Below, one piece after another: positions 17,243 to 24,388 of a DNA stretch of 64,000 nucleotides. The position numbers and the translations under genes are program-made. Every line of letters starts with the position of its first letter. The stretch's first letter is position 1. The stretch spans positions 4,313,501-4,377,500 of the forward strand of contig NZ_CP087190.1 of assembly GCF_024749165.1 (NCBI RefSeq). The letters run 5' to 3'. Below the pieces are notes generated by a model. It was not told where the DNA came from and did no database searches. It worked only from the letters and a program-made list of their open reading frames with translations. Source of the DNA: Pseudomonas sp. B21-023 (GTDB taxonomy: Bacteria > Pseudomonadota > Gammaproteobacteria > Pseudomonadales > Pseudomonadaceae).

Positions 17243-17668
17243 TCAGGGCTTGAGGTCGAACAAGGCTTTTTGCGTTTCCATGTCGAACGGCGCCGACCAA
17301 TGCTCGTGGATCACTTGCCATTGGCCGCCGCTGCGCCGATAGCCGACCGTGGCGCGCATGAAGCCGCACTGGCTTTCGTCGTCGCCCGGGCCACAGCGGT
17401 TGAGCCAATGAGCCAGGGCCAGGTCGCCGTCGGCGTATACCTTCAGCTCCGCCAGTTCGAAGACCATCGGCCCCGTGCACATGCCCATGCACACTTCCCA
17501 GTGTGCGCGGTAGGCGGCCTTGCCCTTGAACTGCAGGGCCTGGATGGCATCGAAGGCGAGAATGTCGTCGGCATAGGGTGCCACGATACGGTCCACGTCG
17601 CGCTCGCGCACGGCCTGCATCCACTGCTCGATCAGTTGACGAAGTTCAGTCTCGGCTGCGCTGTTCAT
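17243..17668 (-). CDS. SnoaL/NTF2-like (DUF4440-type) protein
   Basis: A 141-residue cone-shaped NTF2-fold protein: an N-terminal helix (LRQLIEQWMQAVRERDVDRIVAPYADD), then strands with FKGKAAYRAHWE and the closing block WQVIHEHWSAPFD. Relatives include ketosteroid isomerase-like enzymes and stress proteins; no catalytic residue can be assigned with confidence. It is the first gene of the ECF42 operon and follows an ECF42-type promoter directly, so it is probably a target as well as a neighbour of the sigma factor. GGAGGAAG precedes the ATG. Confidence 0.8.
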   Translation of the reverse strand: MNSAAETELRQLIEQWMQAVRERDVDRIVAPYADDILAFDAIQALQFKGKAAYRAHWEVCMGMCTGPMVFELAELKVYADGDLALAHWLNRCGPGDDESQCGFMRATVGYRRSGGQWQVIHEHWSAPFDMETQKALFDLKP

Positions 17669-17699
17669 CGGTGCTTCCTCCCAGCGTTCAACAATGATT

Positions 17700-17721
17700 G
17701 GCGCCGGTCCATTCCGGCGCC
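17700..17721. repeat. Perfect hairpin GGCGCCGG-N6-CCGGCGCC
   Basis: An 8-bp perfect GC stem with a 6-nt loop lies in the 5' leader of the ECF42 operon, about 32-53 bp upstream of the first start codon. It has no T tract, so it is more likely a leader mRNA structure than a terminator for the upstream LysE gene. Confidence 0.5.
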
Positions 17722-17731
17722 TTCACCCATG

Positions 17732-17758
17732 GTCGAACGGGAAAATGGAGAATCGACA
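17732..17758 (-). promoter_or_regulatory. Putative ECF42 autoregulatory promoter
   Basis: Read on the minus strand, TGTCGA (17758-17753) is followed after exactly 17 bases by CGAC (17735-17732). This fits the published ECF42 consensus (-35 TGTCGA, -10 CGA/TC). It lies 64 bp upstream of the first gene of the operon that encodes the sigma factor. Confidence 0.7.
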
Positions 17759-17803
17759 ATCCGATGAGAAAAAACAGTCAGCGGCACAGAACAGCCCGAA
17801 TGA

Positions 17804-18445
17804 TCAGGCCGGTACTGCCAGGATGAATTCGCGGTAACCGGAGAGCACCACGTAACCTGCGAAATAGCAGAAGATCGCCGCCGACAACAGGTACGACCAG
17901 GTCAGCAGGCGATCACCAAGCAGCCGCCCGCCATGACTGGCGATACCGCACAACGAGACACACCAGAGTAGCCCTGCGGCAAAGAAGCCACCGAGGAACA
18001 GGCCCGCATCCAGCGCGCTGCCGGCGCCGGAGCGGGAGATCAGTACGCCGCCGACTGCGGCGAACCAGAGAATCGCGCTGGGCGATGACATGGCCAGGAA
18101 GATACCGCGCAGGAATTCGCGCCAGCCCGATTCGATCACTACCTGGCCACGCGACTCCAGGTGCCCGCCGCGCCACGCCGCCAGCAGCATCTTCACCGCG
18201 AACCACGCCAATAACGCGGAGCCCCCCAGCCACAACGTCCAGCGCACGCTTTCGAACTGCAGCAAAACGGTCATGCCGGCCAGGGCCGCAATGGCGTAGA
18301 TGAGATCGCCGACGCAGGTCCCCAGCCCAAGCCAGAAGCCCTGAAGAAACCCCCGCTGCATGGCCAGGGTAATCATGGCGATGTTGGCCACGCCGATGTC
18401 CAGGCACAGGGACAAGCTGAGGAGGAAACCATTTGAAAAGGGCAT
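17804..18445 (-). CDS. LysE/RhtB family amino-acid exporter
   Basis: A 213-residue inner-membrane protein with about six hydrophobic segments and the LysE-family features: an N-terminal segment with GVANIAMITLAMQRGF (a GxxN/P-type region), GLGTCVGDLIYAIAAL in segment 2 and AMSSPSAILWFAAVGG in the second half. Family members export amino acids such as lysine, threonine or homoserine. The next gene upstream on the same strand is a threonine/serine dehydratase-like gene, so a threonine-type substrate is plausible but not proven. The spacing of 92 bp leaves operon membership uncertain. Confidence 0.85.
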   Translation of the reverse strand: MPFSNGFLLSLSLCLDIGVANIAMITLAMQRGFLQGFWLGLGTCVGDLIYAIAALAGMTVLLQFESVRWTLWLGGSALLAWFAVKMLLAAWRGGHLESRGQVVIESGWREFLRGIFLAMSSPSAILWFAAVGGVLISRSGAGSALDAGLFLGGFFAAGLLWCVSLCGIASHGGRLLGDRLLTWSYLLSAAIFCYFAGYVVLSGYREFILAVPA

Positions 18446-18537
18446 GGCAGGCTCGACCGCGGACGAAAGTCAGCGATTGAACCTGAATGCCCCCTGGCGG
18501 TACAGGAGGAATTTGCAGGTCAGGCCATCGCAGCCTT

Positions 18538-19506
18538 TCATACAGGATCTTTCGTCCCCATCAACACCTGCGCATAGCGCCCGCGATCCACGTTCGCGCC
18601 ACTGAGCACCACCGCCAACCGCTTGCCCGCCTGACGCCCACACTCCTGCATCAGTGCAGCCAGGGCGGCGGCACCGGCACCTTCGGCGGTGTTGTGGGTG
18701 GTTTCGTGGTAGAGGCGCATGGCTTCAGCGATCTCCTCATCGCTCACCCGCACGATGCGCGCGGCATTCTCGCGTACCATCGCAAAGGCGTCGGGATGTG
18801 GCATGCGGCAGGCCATGCCGTCGGCGAAGGTATCGGCGCTGGCGGTGGTGACGATGCGGCCCTGCTCGAAGCTCTGGGCATAAGCGTCTGCCACAGTGGA
18901 TACCACGCCGATGATCTCGGTGGACAACCCAAGCAGGTTGCGCGCCTGGATCAGCCCACAGATGCCCGACCCCATGCCGATCGGCACGTACACACAATCC
19001 AGGTCGGCCACCGCCTCGAACAGCTCCAGAGCATAGGTGGCCACGCCACGCACCAGCTCCGGATCGAACGAGGGAACCATGGCAAAGCCCCGCGCCTCGG
19101 CCAGGCGCGCCGCCTCTTCCCGGGCCACGTCGAAGTCCACGCCATGCTCCACCAGCTCCGCACCCAAGGCGCGCATGGCGGCATTCTTCTCCCGCGAATT
19201 GCCTTCCGGCACCACGATCACCAGCGGCAAACCGGCCTGGCGCGCCGCCAGGGCCATGCTCTGGCCATGATTGCCACGGGTGGCGGTAACCAGGCCACGG
19301 GGGACTGCACCACTGGCCAACAGCGAGCGGACATAGACCAGCCCGCCGCGCACCTTGAAGGCCCCCGTGGGGGCATGGTTCTCGTGCTTGACCCACAGCT
19401 GGCAACCCAGCCGCTCGGCCAGCAGCGGCCAGGCGTGCTGTGGAGTCGGCGGCACGTGCTGGTGAACGAAAGCGGCGGCTTCGCGCAGGGCGGGCAAGTC
19501 GAACAT
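18538..19506 (-). CDS. Threonine dehydratase-like PLP enzyme
   Basis: A 322-residue fold-type II PLP enzyme. The Schiff-base lysine is in NHAPTGAFKVRGG, the asparagine loop is RGNHGQS, and the glycine-rich phosphate cup is PIGMGSGICG. It lacks the C-terminal ACT domain of biosynthetic IlvA and so resembles catabolic threonine/serine dehydratases (TdcB type) that deaminate L-threonine to 2-oxobutyrate. It is divergent from a MocR regulator 76 bp away, which very probably controls it. The ATG at 19506 is the only sensible start. Confidence 0.85.
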   Translation of the reverse strand: MFDLPALREAAAFVHQHVPPTPQHAWPLLAERLGCQLWVKHENHAPTGAFKVRGGLVYVRSLLASGAVPRGLVTATRGNHGQSMALAARQAGLPLVIVVPEGNSREKNAAMRALGAELVEHGVDFDVAREEAARLAEARGFAMVPSFDPELVRGVATYALELFEAVADLDCVYVPIGMGSGICGLIQARNLLGLSTEIIGVVSTVADAYAQSFEQGRIVTTASADTFADGMACRMPHPDAFAMVRENAARIVRVSDEEIAEAMRLYHETTHNTAEGAGAAALAALMQECGRQAGKRLAVVLSGANVDRGRYAQVLMGTKDPV

Positions 19507-19522
19507 GGCAAACGTCCTTCAT

Positions 19523-19588
19523 CGGTATGGGCTTGAACCGATCCTAAGCGCCGGGCATTGTATGGGTCCAAATAAATATTGCATGGGT
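19523..19588. promoter_or_regulatory. Tandem direct repeats, putative MocR operator
   Basis: In the short divergent region, ATTGTATGGGT (19557-19567) and ATTGCATGGGT (19578-19588) are direct repeats 21 bp apart. A third related copy, GGTATGGG (19524-19531), lies 35 bp before the first. MocR regulators typically bind direct repeats with such helical-phase spacing. The last copy overlaps the proposed start codon of the regulator, which fits autorepression. Confidence 0.55.
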
Positions 19589-20950
19589 AGCAATTTCGTG
19601 TGGATTCCGAACCTCCCGGCCAACGACCAGCCGCGCTACCTGGCACTGGTCGAGGCCATCGCCAACGCCATCGAACAGGGTGAACTGAAGGTCGGTGAAC
19701 GCCTGCCCCCGCAACGCCGCCTCGCCTGGGCCCTGGGCCTGAACCCGAGCACCACGCAGCAGGCCTACCGTGAAGCAGCGGCGCGGCACCTGGTGTCCGG
19801 GGAGGTGGGACGCGGCACCTATGTGCTGGCCAGCAGCAAGGAAGCGACGCTGTTTCGCCTCAAACAACCCGGCCGCCAGCACTCAGTGATCGACCTGTCG
19901 ACCAATGTGCCGGTGGCCGATCCCTGCAATCTCGACCTTGAGCACAGCCTGCGCAGATTGCTAGAACAGGGCGATACCACCCTGCTCGACCATTACCTGG
20001 GGCCCGAGCAGTTACTGCTGGGGCGGATCGAGGGCGCGCGTTGGCTGAGCAACCGCGGCCTGGACCTCACGCCGGAAGACGTGCTGCTTTGCGGGGGCGC
20101 CCAGCAGGCGCTGACCCTCGTGCTGCAGTCGTTGTGCCAGGCGGGCGAGCCGGTGATGGTCGAGGCGTTGACCGCCCCAGGCATCAAGGCGGCCTGTCGC
20201 CAGTTGCGCCTGCCTGTGCACGGAGTGGCCCTGGACGAGCAAGGCCTGCTCCCGGACGAACTGGACCGAGTGGTCCGCGCGAGCGGCGCGCGGGTGTTGG
20301 TCACCACGCCCACCCTGCACAACCCGACCGGAGCGTGCATGGGCGAGGCCCGGCGCCTGGCGCTGGCACAAGTCGCCAGGCGCCACGAACTGCTGGTCAT
20401 CGAGGATGACGTGTATGGCGCCTTGACCGACCGGCCACCACTCTACCCCTTGCTCGAGGGCCGTGGCGTGCTGATCAGCAGCTTGTCCAAGACCGTGGCC
20501 GCCGGCTTGCGCCTGGGCTGGATCGTGGCCCGGCCAGCATTGCTGGAACAGATCGATCCCTATGCCCAGGCCACCCACTGGTCGGTGTCACCGCTGAACC
20601 TGCGCATCGCCTGCCAATGGATCGCGGATGGCACTGCCACCCGGCGGCTGGCCTGGCAACGGGAGGAACTGGGAGAACGTTGGCGGCTGGCGCGGGCGGT
20701 GCTGGGCGAGGCGCTGCCCGCCGAGGGCGTGCCGTCGCCGCACATCTGGCTGGCCACGCCTGGAGACGCCCAGGCGCTGGTCGCGCGGTGTCGGGAACAC
20801 GGTGTCGAGATCGTGCCGGCCAGCGTATTCGCGGTAGGCACCGACAGTGTCAGGGCAGTGCGGATCAGCCTGTCGGCGGCGCACAGCCGGGCACAGTTGA
20901 AGCAAGGACTGGAACTGGTGGGAGCGGGCCTGACCCGCGATTGCACTTGA
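19583..20950 (+). CDS. MocR-family transcriptional regulator (GntR HTH plus aminotransferase domain)
   Basis: A 455-residue two-domain regulator. The N-terminal winged helix spans about residues 10-80 (YLALVEAIANAIEQGELKVGERLPPQRRLAWALGLN). A fold-type I aminotransferase-like domain follows, with TPTLHNPTGA, IEDDVYG and the PLP-lysine motif ISSLSKTVAAGLRLG intact. It probably senses a PLP-linked amino-acid ligand and controls the divergent dehydratase. The start is uncertain: ATG at 19583 begins inside a direct repeat, ATG at 19562 and GTG at 19598 are alternatives, and none has a strong ribosome binding site. The last ten residues (VGAGLTRDCT) are encoded by a REP element. Confidence 0.85.
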   Translation: MGSNFVWIPNLPANDQPRYLALVEAIANAIEQGELKVGERLPPQRRLAWALGLNPSTTQQAYREAAARHLVSGEVGRGTYVLASSKEATLFRLKQPGRQHSVIDLSTNVPVADPCNLDLEHSLRRLLEQGDTTLLDHYLGPEQLLLGRIEGARWLSNRGLDLTPEDVLLCGGAQQALTLVLQSLCQAGEPVMVEALTAPGIKAACRQLRLPVHGVALDEQGLLPDELDRVVRASGARVLVTTPTLHNPTGACMGEARRLALAQVARRHELLVIEDDVYGALTDRPPLYPLLEGRGVLISSLSKTVAAGLRLGWIVARPALLEQIDPYAQATHWSVSPLNLRIACQWIADGTATRRLAWQREELGERWRLARAVLGEALPAEGVPSPHIWLATPGDAQALVARCREHGVEIVPASVFAVGTDSVRAVRISLSAAHSRAQLKQGLELVGAGLTRDCT

Positions 20951-20990
20951 TACTCGGCTGAACGCCATCGCGGGGCAAGCCCGCTCCCAC
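20918..20990. repeat. Inverted REP pair overlapping the 3' end of the mocR gene
   Basis: The left copy GTGGGAGCGGGCCTGACCCG (20918 onwards, two mismatches to consensus) lies inside the coding sequence and extends to its last codons. The right copy, ATCGCGGGGCAAGCCCGCTC (20967-20990), is intergenic. The stop codon falls in the spacer. Confidence 0.9.
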
Positions 20991-21013
20991 GAGCCTTGTC
21001 TCGGCCACGCGGC

Positions 21014-21271
21014 TCAATTGAGCCGGCAACCCTCACCCAATGCACGGTACTGAAGAGTATGGACCTGCCCTTGATGATCCTCGTAGGTCATGGTGGCGGG
21101 CACCACTTCGCAGACGTTGGGGATCGTCGACAGGCTGATCACGCGCTTGATGTCGAGGTTGGTGGAATAATCGTACTGCTCGACCACAGGCTGGGTGTCT
21201 GCGGTCTTGGCCTGGTCCGCGAAGGCGAACGGGGACATACCGACCAATGCAAGAATCAGTAAGGCTTTCAT
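21014..21271 (-). CDS. DUF2790-family small exported protein
   Basis: An 85-residue protein with a clean signal peptide (MKALLILALVGMSPFAFA). The mature part has the family signature: YDYSTNLDIKRVIS, VCEVVPATMTYEDHQG and a closing Y..LGEGC. Two cysteines (in NVCEVV and GEGCRLN) could form a disulfide in the periplasm. The function is unknown; in several pseudomonads family members are metal- or stress-induced, which is only a hint here. The upstream region (21272-21534) carries two palindromes. Confidence 0.8.
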   Translation of the reverse strand: MKALLILALVGMSPFAFADQAKTADTQPVVEQYDYSTNLDIKRVISLSTIPNVCEVVPATMTYEDHQGQVHTLQYRALGEGCRLN

Positions 21272-21313
21272 GGGTGTCGACCTTGATGGCTATCAAGCTG
21301 ATCGCGTGACTTC

Positions 21314-21362
21314 TGACGCCGTCAATGGCCCGGAGAAGTTGTCATCAACTGCGAAGATGACA
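21314..21362. promoter_or_regulatory. Two operator-like palindromes upstream of the DUF2790 gene
   Basis: TGACG-C-CGTCA (21314-21324) is a perfect palindrome. TGTCATC-N9-GATGACA (21340-21346 and 21356-21362) is a perfect 7-bp inverted repeat. Both lie 43-91 bp upstream of the DUF2790 start in an AT-richer intergenic region, where a two-component or repressor site would be expected. Confidence 0.45.
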
Positions 21363-21534
21363 CGAAGTACCGATCCCGCTTTATCGTACTGCCGGAGGGA
21401 TGAGTGAAAGTCTACTCCGCGCCTGAAATAGTTGAACCCCGGAGTCGGACATTCACCCTTGCCGTATTTGCAACAATCTGCGACAAAGCACCGATGAATT
21501 CCTGCCTGAGATAGCCACACCGCGTGAACCAAGC

Positions 21535-21984
21535 ATGCTCCCCCTGACCTGCACTCGCCTTCCCCCAACCCAGCGCCGCCTGCTGGACCACTTCTATCGC
21601 CAGCACGGCTCGCGCATGCGCGCCGCCGGTGAAGGCGAGCAATGGGTGGCGCGTGCCGTAGAAATCATCGGTGGGATGAACCTGACGCCCATCAGTGGCG
21701 ATCACTGGCTGACCGGCTTGTTCGTCGCCCCGCAGTGGCGCGGCCAGCAGATCGCATCCCGACTGATAGACGCGGCGCTGGCCGAAAGCAACACGGCTAC
21801 CTGGCTTTTTTGCCACCCGGACCTGGCGCCTTTCTACCAGCGCCTGGCCTTCACACCGACAACCACCCTGCCCGAGGCCCTGGCCTCACGCCTGGCCCGC
21901 TACCAGCGCAGCAAGGCCCTGCTGGCGATGAGGCGGGGTCAGTCGTCAGCCACGTCGAGCCCGGGGAACAGCACGTCGGTATAG
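21535..21984 (+). CDS. GNAT-family N-acetyltransferase
   Basis: A 149-residue acetyltransferase-like protein. The acetyl-CoA pyrophosphate loop is WLTGLFVAPQWRGQQIASRLI (the R/Q-x-x-G-x-A type), followed by the helix and a strand ending in FCHPDLAPFYQRLAF, the usual end of the GNAT core. The acceptor is unknown. The last 15 codons overlap the 3' end of the convergent def gene by 46 bp, so its C-terminus GQSSATSSPGNSTSV is antisense to def coding sequence and probably a non-structured tail. Confidence 0.75.
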   Translation: MLPLTCTRLPPTQRRLLDHFYRQHGSRMRAAGEGEQWVARAVEIIGGMNLTPISGDHWLTGLFVAPQWRGQQIASRLIDAALAESNTATWLFCHPDLAPFYQRLAFTPTTTLPEALASRLARYQRSKALLAMRRGQSSATSSPGNSTSV

Positions 21985-22475
21985 CCGAACTTGTTGAAGT
22001 CCTGGATGCGCGAAGGATACAAACGACCGATCAGGTGGTCGCACTCATGCTGCACCACCCGGGCGTGGAAGCCATCGGCAAAGCGGTTGATCGGGTTGCC
22101 CTGCGGATCGATGCCCGAATAACTGATGTGCTTGTAGCGCGGCACCACGCCACGCAGGCCGGGCACCGACAGGCAACCCTCCCAGCCGTCCTCGACCTCC
22201 ATGGCCAGCGGCGTGATCACCGGGTTGAGCAGGATGGTGCGTGGCACCGGCTCGGCGTCCGGGTAACGCTCGCTGCGCTCGAAGCCGAAGATCACCAGTT
22301 GCAGGTCGATGCCAATCTGCGGCGCGGCCAGGCCGACACCGCCCACATGAGCCATGGTCTCGAACATGTCGTCGATCAGTTGCGCAAGCTCCGGGCTGCC
22401 GATCATGTGCTCGGGAACCGGCGGGGCGATGCGCAGCAGGCGTTCATCGCCCATCTTGAGAATGTCGCGGATCAT
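21939..22475 (-). CDS. def: Peptide deformylase
   Basis: A 178-residue metallo-hydrolase that removes the formyl group from nascent proteins. All three motifs are present: GVGLAAPQIG (46-55), EGCLSVPG with metal ligand C101, and QHECDH with H143, E144 and H147. Position 145 is Cys where most enzymes have Ile or Val. It is the second gene of a pair with the BrkB-like gene: the upstream TGA and this ATG overlap as TGATG. It is probably a second deformylase, since the main copy normally sits with fmt. Confidence 0.92.
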   Translation of the reverse strand: MIRDILKMGDERLLRIAPPVPEHMIGSPELAQLIDDMFETMAHVGGVGLAAPQIGIDLQLVIFGFERSERYPDAEPVPRTILLNPVITPLAMEVEDGWEGCLSVPGLRGVVPRYKHISYSGIDPQGNPINRFADGFHARVVQHECDHLIGRLYPSRIQDFNKFGYTDVLFPGLDVADD

Positions 22476-23431
22476 CAGGTATTCGGCTCGCGGGTCTGGG
22501 GTTCGGGTGTCACCGGGTGCTCATGGCCGAGCACGGTGATGGTCTGTTGCGGGTTGTCCTGCTCGAATTCCTTTTCGCCTGGGTTCTTGCCCTCGGCCGA
22601 CATGTGCTCGATCACCGCGTTCATCTCGGCGCCCAGCAGCAGCACCGCGGCAGAGATGTAGAAGTACAGCAACAGCACGATGATCGCCCCGATACTGCCA
22701 TACATGGCGTTGTAGTCGGCAAAGGTCTTCACGTAGTAGGCAAAGCCCAGCGAGGCGACGATCCATACCACCACCGCCAGCACCGAACCTGGGGTGATGA
22801 AACGAAATTTCTGCTTCACATCGGGCATCACGTAGTAGATCAGCGCCACCGCCACCATCATCAGAATGATGATCGCCGGCCAGCGCAGGATGGTCCAGAC
22901 GATGACGACCGCCTCCTCGAGCCCAACCTGCGAAGCGATCCACTCCATGACCTGCGGCCCCAGGACCATCAGGGCCGCCGCTGCCAGGAGCATGCCGGCG
23001 ATGCCGACGGTATAGATGACCGACAGCGGAATGCGTTTCCATACAGGCCGCCCCTCGGGCACGTCGTAGGCCGCGTTCATCGCGCTCATCATCAGGCGCA
23101 CGCCCGCCGAGGCAGTCCACAAGGCAATCACGATACCCACCGACAGCAGCCCGCCCTTGGACTGCTGCAACTGGTCGATTACCGGGTTGACTTGCTCCAG
23201 GGCCTGGGGCGGTAGCACCAGCTCCGACTGCAGGCGCAGCCAGGAAAAAAAGTCCGGCAAATGCAAAAAACCGATCAGTGCGATGAGGAACAGCAAGAAG
23301 GGGAACAGCGAGAACAGCATCTGGTAGGCCAGCGCGGAGGCATAGGTGGACATCTCGTCATCGAGGAACTCCTTGACGGTGCGCACCAACACGCGGTGCA
23401 GGGGCAGGCCGCGCAGGTCGGGGAAAATCAT
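22475..23431 (-). CDS. YihY/BrkB-family inner-membrane protein
   Basis: A 318-residue membrane protein with six predicted transmembrane segments and the YihY/BrkB pattern: YASALAYQMLFSLFPFLLFL in the first segment, AYDVPEGRPVWKRIPLS in the middle and a final segment with YGSIGAIIVLLLYFYISA. Despite old names such as ribonuclease BN, the family is considered a transporter-like membrane protein of unclear substrate. The hydrophilic C-terminal tail of about 35 residues is acidic. AAGGAG precedes the ATG at 23431; a longer frame upstream begins in REP DNA and is not credible. It is coupled to def. Confidence 0.88.
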   Translation of the reverse strand: MIFPDLRGLPLHRVLVRTVKEFLDDEMSTYASALAYQMLFSLFPFLLFLIALIGFLHLPDFFSWLRLQSELVLPPQALEQVNPVIDQLQQSKGGLLSVGIVIALWTASAGVRLMMSAMNAAYDVPEGRPVWKRIPLSVIYTVGIAGMLLAAAALMVLGPQVMEWIASQVGLEEAVVIVWTILRWPAIIILMMVAVALIYYVMPDVKQKFRFITPGSVLAVVVWIVASLGFAYYVKTFADYNAMYGSIGAIIVLLLYFYISAAVLLLGAEMNAVIEHMSAEGKNPGEKEFEQDNPQQTITVLGHEHPVTPEPQTREPNT

Positions 23432-23535
23432 AGCGTCTCCTTTCGCCGCTTGATCGGAATGGCAATGCTGCAAGTCTAATAGACCAGGCGGCGGGCGTGC
23501 TGTTCGCTTGTACCTTGCGCACAGTCCAAAGCAAG

Positions 23536-23582
23536 CGCGGGGCAAGCCCGCCCCCATCTTGCGGGAGCGGGCATGCCCCGCG
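23536..23582. repeat. Inverted pair of REP elements
   Basis: CGCGGGGCAAGCCCGCCCC is followed by an inverted GCGGGAGCGGGCATGCCCCG, with a spacer of only about 6 bp. The pair lies between the CsbD gene 3' end and the brkB upstream region. Confidence 0.85.
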
Positions 23583-23597
23583 GCCAGGCTGCGGCGA

Positions 23598-23777
23598 TCA
23601 AGGTTTCTTCACGGCATCCTTGACCTTGCCCACGGCCTGTTGCGCCTCGCCTTTCAGTTCCTGGGCCTTGCCCTCGGCGCGCAGCTTGTCATTGTCGGTC
23701 ACCTTGCCGACGCCCTGCTTGATATTGCCCACGGCCTCGTTGGCCAGGCCCTTCGCTTTGTCCTTGGTGCCACTCAT
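23598..23777 (-). CDS. CsbD-family stress protein
   Basis: A 59-residue hydrophilic protein of alternating A/G, K and D/E residues (MSGTKDKAKGLANEAVGNIKQ... KLRAEGKAQELKGEAQQAVGK). This is the CsbD family: small, induced by general stress, function unknown, and with a four-helix fold. GAGGAGA lies upstream of the ATG at 23777. No partner gene. The region from 23778 to 24007 must contain its promoter and holds only a single REP. Confidence 0.88.
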   Translation of the reverse strand: MSGTKDKAKGLANEAVGNIKQGVGKVTDNDKLRAEGKAQELKGEAQQAVGKVKDAVKKP

Positions 23778-23930
23778 GGGATGTCTCCTCGGGGGAAAGA
23801 CACGGGAAATCGTGTCGACACCTGATCGACCCAAGGCCATTGGCCAGAGTTTCAATTCTTTTGCACCCTGTCAGCCAAACGGCAATTGGCTGGGCTCGAT
23901 ACGCTTGCACGGTTCAGGTTCGGTGATTTC

Positions 23931-23954
23931 GGGGAAGCGGGCTTGCCCCGCGAT
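23931..23954. repeat. Single REP element
   Basis: GGGGAAGCGGGCTTGCCCCG followed by CGAT, a single copy in the divergent region between csbD and the gene starting at 24008. Confidence 0.75.
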
Positions 23955-24007
23955 AAGCCCCACCCCACAATGTCAGGCCTTACTCGCGTCAACCCGCAGG
24001 AACCTGC

Positions 24008-24388
24008 ATGAAACTCGACAAACCCACCGCCATCGCTCGCCGTAACGAGGCGCTGGCCAAGCCGGTACTCACCAGTGCCAACACCCTGTTCGCCATTCTC
24101 GACACCAAGCGCAACCTGTGGTGGTTCGAAGTGCCGGTCGCACTGCTGCGCAAGGGCCAGCCCGACTGGGTCAACCTGCTGCTGCACACCCCCGAGAACG
24201 ACGGGCTGCAGCATCTGAAGGTGCCCACCAACTTCCTCAAGGCTCATCAGGAACAGATGGAAGTACGCAACCCCGGCAAGCGCCGTTCGACCATCAGCCT
24301 GGCCCTGAGCGCCGACCGCGACTCACTGCTGCGCGACACCCGCCCAGGTGGCGAGCAGCTGGACTTCAGCGCCTTCGTGCAGGCCTGA
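24008..24388 (+). CDS. Conserved hypothetical protein, 126 residues
   Basis: A soluble, basic protein of 126 residues without signal peptide or membrane segment. I do not recognise a domain. It contains a hydrophobic core stretch (TLFAILDTKRNLWWFEVPVALL), followed by WVNLLLHTP and basic segments including NPGKRRSTIS. It starts with a typical ATG, preceded by CAGGAACCTGC, and its stop codon abuts that of the convergent cvfB gene directly. Codon use matches its neighbours, which supports a real gene. Confidence 0.7.
   Translation: MKLDKPTAIARRNEALAKPVLTSANTLFAILDTKRNLWWFEVPVALLRKGQPDWVNLLLHTPENDGLQHLKVPTNFLKAHQEQMEVRNPGKRRSTISLALSADRDSLLRDTRPGGEQLDFSAFVQA

Noticed and set aside
21293..21568. 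Possible small ORF on the minus strand upstream of the DUF2790 gene
   Set aside because: No ribosome binding site, no conserved-looking sequence, and it overlaps the palindromes and the start of the acetyltransferase gene.
23432..23557. N-terminal extension of the BrkB protein beginning MGAGLP
   Set aside because: These residues are the translation of a REP element; the same MGAGLPA-like peptide opens spurious frames at several other REP sites in the window.
23536..23582. Repeated palindromes considered as a CRISPR array
   Set aside because: Copies are scattered, in inverted pairs and without regular spacers; they are REP elements.
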